Made by a program: the position numbers and the translations under genes. The notes under the pieces were generated by a model that did no database searches, was not told the origin of the DNA, and was given only the letters and a program-made list of their open reading frames with translations. A stretch of DNA of 17,756 nt, taken from assembly GCA_041591635.1 (NCBI GenBank), contig JBFHRO010000048.1:1-17756 (forward strand), given 5' to 3'. Positions 13,879 to 17,756 of this stretch are shown here, piece after piece. Origin of the DNA: JACKOD01 sp041591635. Its GTDB lineage: Bacteria; Pseudomonadota; Gammaproteobacteria; Pseudomonadales; Oleiphilaceae. How positions within the stretch are numbered: the stretch's first letter is position 1; each line of letters opens with the position of its first letter.

Positions 13879-15570
13879 TCAGCGTTGCACAAACTCAGGC
13901 GGGGCGGCACCGGCCCCATACATACGCTCAACGGCGCGCACACCCGCGTCTTCAAAGGGCTGAAAGATCAAATCTATTCCCTGGGTTTGCAGCAGACGGA
14001 CGTCGTGAGCCGTGTTGGCGACAATGCCGATTTTGCCCTGGTAGTCGATGTGTCTGAGGGATTGAATCACGACAAACTTGGGGTCATCGGTACGAATGCC
14101 CACGCTGGCGTGAGGAATGCAGCAAAGCACCCAGTCGGCCGCCTGCACCGGCAACTCATTAAAGAGCTCGGGGTCGGTCGCATCGCCGTAGATGCCTGTC
14201 AGGCCCGGCTTTTGCCACTGCAGGGCCGACTCGGGATCAAAATCCACCACCAGCACCTGCTTGCCTTTTTTGAGCAACTCGTCACTAATGGCTTTGCCGT
14301 AGCGACCATAACCCAGCAAAATGACGTCGAACTCCCGATGGCCGAGCACCTGCGCATCGTCCTCAAAGCGGCCTTTGTCCCGGGCGAATTCAAATACGCC
14401 CAACACCGGCTCCAGCCAGCGATACAGGGCGTGGGAGTAATTGATCATGTACACCGAAACCGCAATGGTCACCAGCCCCACAAAAGTCACCAGCCCCAGG
14501 GCCGAGGGCGCTATGTGCCCGAGGGTGACACCCATACTGGCAAAGATCAGCGAAAACTCGCTGATCTGGGCGACCGTCAGGCCCGCCAGGAGCCCGGTGC
14601 GTTTGCGATAACCCATTTTGCCCAGAATCAGCATCACTATCAGTGGGTTGCCGATGAGTACGAACAGGGAAAAGAGGATGGCAGGTACGATCTGGTCCAT
14701 GGAGTGACTCAGGTCGAACTTGGCACCGATGGCGACAAAGAAAAACAGCAACAGGAAATCCCGCAGCGACGCCAGCCGGGCGCCAATGCTCTCACGAAAG
14801 GGGGTAGAGGCCAGCGAGACGCCGGCCAGCAAGCCGCCCAGCTCTTTGCTCAGCCCAAGATGGTCGGCGACGGCGGTAAAGAGTGTGGCCCAGCAAATGG
14901 CGAAAATCACCAGCAGCTCGGGTGAGCGCGAAATGCGGCGCAACACCGGATGGGCGAAATAGCGGATAAACACCAGCACAAAACCAACCGCCAACGCGGC
15001 ATGCCATACAAAGGTAAGGGCACTGTTTTGTGTATCGGCGGGGCGATTGTCCATCATGGATATCACCAGCATGGCCAGCACCACCACCAGATCCTGCACA
15101 ATCAGAAAGCCCAGGGCGATCTTGCCGTGCAGTGAGTCGATCTCTTTTTTATCCGTCAGCAGTTTGACAATGATAATGGTGCTGGAAAACGTCAGGGCCA
15201 CGGCAATGTAGCAGGAGGTAACGGCATCAAACCCCAGGCCAAGCCCAATGAGAAAGCCAAAGAACGAGGTGAAGATCACCTGCCCCAGGCCAGTAATCAG
15301 GGACACCCGCCCCAGCGATCGCACCAGCCCCAGGTCGAGCTTGAGTCCGACCAGAAACAAGAGCACTGCAATGCCGAGCTCTGCCAGCAAATCGATCTGC
15401 TCCTGGCTTTTCACGATGCCCAGCAGGTTGGGCCCGGCAATCAGGCCCACGGCAATGAAGCTCACAATCAGGGGCTGCTTTAACAGGTGTCCTGCCAGAC
15501 CGAGGCTGGCGGCCAGCAGTAATATGGCAGTCAGTTCGTGAAATACCGATTGGTGAATGAGCTCAAGCAT
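13879..15570 (-). CDS. CPA2 monovalent cation:proton antiporter with Rossmann domain
   Basis: A 563-residue inner-membrane antiporter of the CPA2 (Kef/YbaL) family. About 12 membrane helices fill residues 10-385, with the helix motif FLIVQDLVVV (Gln159-Asp160, the probable ion-binding acid), an unwound-helix-like FSSTIII region at 128-134 and AQISEFSLIFASMG at 334-347. Residues about 414-535 are a TrkA-N/RCK Rossmann domain with GYGRYG (420-425) and an acidic residue after the second strand (VVDFD, Asp443), suggesting NAD(H) or nucleotide control. It probably exports K+ or Na+ in exchange for H+. AGGA lies 9 bases before the ATG. It is the last gene of a compact unit, 18 bases after the PsiE-family gene. 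Subgroup and ion are not certain. Confidence 0.9.
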   Translation of the reverse strand: MLELIHQSVFHELTAILLLAASLGLAGHLLKQPLIVSFIAVGLIAGPNLLGIVKSQEQIDLLAELGIAVLLFLVGLKLDLGLVRSLGRVSLITGLGQVIFTSFFGFLIGLGLGFDAVTSCYIAVALTFSSTIIIVKLLTDKKEIDSLHGKIALGFLIVQDLVVVLAMLVISMMDNRPADTQNSALTFVWHAALAVGFVLVFIRYFAHPVLRRISRSPELLVIFAICWATLFTAVADHLGLSKELGGLLAGVSLASTPFRESIGARLASLRDFLLLFFFVAIGAKFDLSHSMDQIVPAILFSLFVLIGNPLIVMLILGKMGYRKRTGLLAGLTVAQISEFSLIFASMGVTLGHIAPSALGLVTFVGLVTIAVSVYMINYSHALYRWLEPVLGVFEFARDKGRFEDDAQVLGHREFDVILLGYGRYGKAISDELLKKGKQVLVVDFDPESALQWQKPGLTGIYGDATDPELFNELPVQAADWVLCCIPHASVGIRTDDPKFVVIQSLRHIDYQGKIGIVANTAHDVRLLQTQGIDLIFQPFEDAGVRAVERMYGAGAAPPEFVQR

Positions 15571-15588
15571 ACCGGGGCATCCTGCGGG

Positions 15589-16101
15589 TCAAGAAGAAGA
15601 CTCTGGCTTGGGTTTTACAGCAGCGTCGATCGGCGGGGCGAGGTGGTTTTCCATGTCGCCATGCTGTTCGATCAGATGAAAACTTGGCAGCTGGCGAATC
15701 AGCCAGTAGCCGATCCCCAGCGCAAAGAGCAAGGCGGCGAGCCCGTACACGTGCAGCGGATCAGTGGTGTTCAGGTCGAGAATGATGATTTTGCGTGATA
15801 CCGCCATTAACGCCGTGGCCATGACGATCTTTACGTGAATTACGTCTTCACGCAGGTAAATGGTGATGTTGATAAAAATCTCGATGGCAATGAGAACGGC
15901 CATGAAGGCCCCAAAGGTTGCCAGCATGTCGTTGACAGTCACTATCATCAATGGCGGCGTTGCCAGCTTCTGATAGATGGTCCAGGCCACATCGACCACC
16001 CCCATAAGAATGACGAAGGTCATCAAAATGGCGAGAATTCGCACGGAAAAACGAATGCATACCTGAAGGCGTTCAATCAGGGGCTCTTTGTAAGCGGTCA
16101 T
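15589..16101 (-). CDS. PsiE-family membrane protein
   Basis: 170 residues with four membrane helices (about 20-42, 58-82, 90-108 and 117-135) and a soluble Pro/Lys/Glu tail of about 30 residues. It matches the phosphate-starvation-inducible PsiE family (PF06146). Recognisable pieces are the loop YLREDVIHVKIVMATALMA and SRKIIILD at the third helix. E. coli PsiE is shorter (about 136 residues), so the tail is an extension. Its biochemical role is unknown; E. coli psiE responds to phosphate starvation through PhoB. AGGA is 7 bases before the ATG, and the site shares the leader CAGGATGCCC with the following antiporter gene. It is 14 bases after the universal stress gene and 18 before the antiporter, clearly one operon. 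Confidence 0.88.
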   Translation of the reverse strand: MTAYKEPLIERLQVCIRFSVRILAILMTFVILMGVVDVAWTIYQKLATPPLMIVTVNDMLATFGAFMAVLIAIEIFINITIYLREDVIHVKIVMATALMAVSRKIIILDLNTTDPLHVYGLAALLFALGIGYWLIRQLPSFHLIEQHGDMENHLAPPIDAAVKPKPESSS

Positions 16102-16115
16102 GCGGGCATCCTGTT

Positions 16116-17054
16116 TCAGGGAGCTTTGATCGGAGAAACGAAATCCTGCGGCTTCACGGTTAACATAGAGGCAGGCATTTGCGCAATGATGTCCTCGGCG
16201 GTGTTGCCAATCAAAAAGCCGGGAATGCCGGTACGGGCAACCGAGCCCATGATCAGGCAGTCGATGCCGCGTTTTGCCACTTCGGCCGGAATTTTTTCCC
16301 GCGGATGCCCCTTGAGCTGCACCAGTGTCGCATCGGTCAGCCCGGCCGCACCAACCAGTTCCTGCAGGGCTCGCAGGTGTTCCTTTTGCAGTTGGCGGTC
16401 GATGTTCAGAATCTCGTCTTCATTCATGCGACTGAGTGACAGCCGGTTGACCATTTCGATCGCCGTGGTGTCATAGCAGGCAAGCACTTGCAAGGGTTTC
16501 CCCAGGGCCTTGCCCAGTGCGGCGGCGGTTTGCAGCAACTGCAACGCAAATGCGTGGCCAGAAGGGTCGTTGCGATAACCATCATTGGGATTGACGGCAA
16601 TGGCAAGACGGCTTTCGCGCAAGGGCTTGCCATCGGCTGCAAACAGCAAGACCGGGCAGGGGCATTTGCGTACCAGACTCATATCGACCGACTTGGCCTG
16701 GTCGCCGGGGGTGGTTCTGGCCGACTCTTTCACTACTAACTGGTAGCCCCCCGTCTGAACCTGGCGCACCGCTTCCACAAAACCGTGGTTGCAGGCCCGA
16801 ATCTCGATATCCAGGGTAAGGGCACGGTCGGCCAGCTGCGCCCGTGCCAGTGCGGCGGCTATTTTTTTCTCATTGGCCTGTCTCAGGGATGCTTCCAGCA
16901 GGGGCACGTAACCGGCCAGATCCTTGGGGGGTACGGGGTAGACGCAGAGCAATGTCACCCGGGCGTCGAATAGATCTGCCAGCACCAGCGTGTTGGCCAG
17001 TGCACTGACTTCAGTATCGGTATTGGCACAGTAATAAAGGATATTCGAGAACAT
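16116..17054 (-). CDS. uspE: UspE-like tandem universal stress protein
   Basis: 312 residues made of two universal-stress-protein domains (about 1-145 and 155-300), the UspE architecture and length. The second domain keeps the nucleotide-binding signature MGSVARTGIPGFLIGNTAE, close to E. coli UspE. The first domain has KESARTTP in place of that signature and is probably degenerate for ATP. USPs are cytoplasmic and raise survival under starvation, oxidative and membrane stress; the mechanism is unsettled. A TTG nine codons upstream extends the frame, but ATG 17054 is preferred because an AGAGAG site precedes it and the strand FSNILYYCAN then follows directly. It is the first gene of the USP-PsiE-antiporter unit. 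The specific symbol is inferred from architecture. Confidence 0.88.
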   Translation of the reverse strand: MFSNILYYCANTDTEVSALANTLVLADLFDARVTLLCVYPVPPKDLAGYVPLLEASLRQANEKKIAAALARAQLADRALTLDIEIRACNHGFVEAVRQVQTGGYQLVVKESARTTPGDQAKSVDMSLVRKCPCPVLLFAADGKPLRESRLAIAVNPNDGYRNDPSGHAFALQLLQTAAALGKALGKPLQVLACYDTTAIEMVNRLSLSRMNEDEILNIDRQLQKEHLRALQELVGAAGLTDATLVQLKGHPREKIPAEVAKRGIDCLIMGSVARTGIPGFLIGNTAEDIIAQMPASMLTVKPQDFVSPIKAP

Positions 17055-17086
17055 AGGCAACTCTCTTCTTCTCGTAGTCAAGTGCG

Positions 17087-17110
17087 GCAGGCGCGTGAGC
17101 CATCGCCTGC
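17087..17110 (-). terminator. Hairpin between the CHAD and UspE-like genes
   Basis: GCAGGCG (17087-17093) and CGCCTGC (17104-17110) form a perfect 7-bp stem with a 10-base loop in the 77-base gap. It lacks a T-tract. It may separate the CHAD gene from the USP operon, or attenuate read-through. Confidence 0.4.
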
Positions 17111-17131
17111 TGGCAAGTGTAGCCTGTGGCG

Positions 17132-17756
17132 TCAGTCCGGGGCGAGCCGGGACAGGCCGGTTTTGGTTCGCAGGGCTTTAAGGCACTGGCGTTTCAGTTT
17201 TGACTTGCGTTTGCGCAGGCGGCTCTGGATACCATACCAGAATTTCAGTGTGGCCGTTTTTCCAGCGAGTCCGCTGACGGCGGCATCGTGGGTTGAAAGC
17301 CCGTAAACTACCCGCTCCAGCGCCACTTCCAGAACACAGATATCCTGAAATTGCCCCAGCCGTTCGCCCAGCCCTGTCAGGGTTTTGATTTGTCGTCGTG
17401 CGCCTTTGCGCTCAGACTTGCACAGAATCTGTTCACTCACCAGCCATTGCAGCGTAAACAGGCTGTACTTGACCCACTTGCGCCAGCGGTGCAAGGCTTC
17501 ATCTTCCCGTGTTTTGCGTGCAGTCTTGGCGTGACGCCGGGTTTTGCGCCGGATACGGCAATACCCCTGAAGCAGTGTCCGGGTGGAGATTTGTGGTTCA
17601 AGATCTGCCAGTTGCTGAAGCACCAGGGTGGGCGGTTGATACTTGCTGGCCGGTGCGAGCGGTGTGCATGCAAGTGCGTGCAGCAAGGGCGGCAGCAACA
17701 ACGAGCGTTGCTCGGGGTCTGTGATCAGGCGCGCGAGGGTTTTTTCCAGTACGTGG
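17132..17756 (-). CDS. CHAD domain protein (partial, 5' end off-window)
   Basis: The frame is open to the right edge and ends at TGA 17132-17134, giving 207 visible residues. It shows the second half of a CHAD domain: a very basic helix (YCRIRRKTRRHAKTARKTR), then the characteristic ALHRWRKWVKYSLFTLQWL (His-x2-Arg-Lys type), GLGERLGQFQD and a basic C-terminal helix (RLRKRKSKLKRQCLKAL). CHAD domains are conserved-His, positively charged α-helical modules that bind inorganic polyphosphate, often at polyphosphate granules. A start within the window at TTG 17701 is not credible because the coding continues upstream in frame. Any N-terminal CYTH domain would be outside the window. It lies 77 bases upstream of the UspE-like gene on the same strand. 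Confidence 0.85.
   Translation of the reverse strand, partial: HVLEKTLARLITDPEQRSLLLPPLLHALACTPLAPASKYQPPTLVLQQLADLEPQISTRTLLQGYCRIRRKTRRHAKTARKTREDEALHRWRKWVKYSLFTLQWLVSEQILCKSERKGARRQIKTLTGLGERLGQFQDICVLEVALERVVYGLSTHDAAVSGLAGKTATLKFWYGIQSRLRKRKSKLKRQCLKALRTKTGLSRLAPD

Noticed and set aside
13885..14925. 346-codon plus-strand open frame
   Set aside because: Mirror of the CPA2 antiporter gene; His/Gln-rich low-quality composition typical of antisense shadows.
1..17756. CRISPR arrays, tRNA/rRNA genes, insertion sequences, attachment sites
   Set aside because: No spaced direct repeats, cloverleaf-like segments, transposase motifs or terminal inverted repeats were noticed on reading either strand.

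Overview
The window reads as a chromosomal segment of a Gammaproteobacterium. It is GC-rich by eye, densely packed, and has Shine-Dalgarno sites before most genes. BaeS/BaeR, LoiP (YggG), SlyD and UspE relatives are all recognisable from remembered E. coli proteins. Neighbourhood and composition would suit a marine or soil lineage such as Cellvibrionales or Alteromonadales, but that is only inference. I see no insertion sequence, phage gene, CRISPR array, tRNA or rRNA. Nothing looks foreign, and no intergenic stretch exceeds 300 bases.

Layout, left end (1-6150): the 3' end of an unrecognised gene; a LoiP-type M48 lipoprotein protease followed 11 bases later by a DUF1848 protein with a C-terminal radical-SAM-like cysteine cluster; a convergent baeS-baeR envelope-stress two-component pair on the minus strand; and a large GNAT-nitrilase fusion enzyme on the plus strand. 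Centre (6151-11289): a small secreted protein of unknown function diverges from an SDR oxidoreductase, with two tandem copies of AAACAAGTGTTT between them, wedged between facing -10 hexamers. Then, all on the minus strand, come an isochorismatase-fold hydrolase, a receiver-TPR protein whose phospho-acceptor Asp position is Asn, and a methyl-accepting chemotaxis protein.

Right part (11290-17756): slyD, with a good sigma70-like promoter, is followed by a double thioredoxin-fold/GST-N protein. Converging on them is an orphan periplasmic solute-binding protein. The right end is a minus-strand run of a CHAD protein (cut by the window edge), a UspE-like tandem universal stress protein, a PsiE-family membrane protein and a CPA2 cation:proton antiporter with a Rossmann domain. 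The last three are spaced by 14 and 18 bases and look like one stress/phosphate/ion-homeostasis operon.

Taken together, the window is a collection of envelope- and stress-response functions rather than one pathway: periplasmic proteolysis, envelope sensing, folding, redox, universal stress, ion exchange and chemosensing. No clearly new multi-gene defence or biosynthetic system is visible. The strongest leads are the tandem operator at 6625-6649, the degenerate receiver of the TPR protein, the CHAD/USP/PsiE/CPA2 cluster and the DUF1848 cysteine motif.
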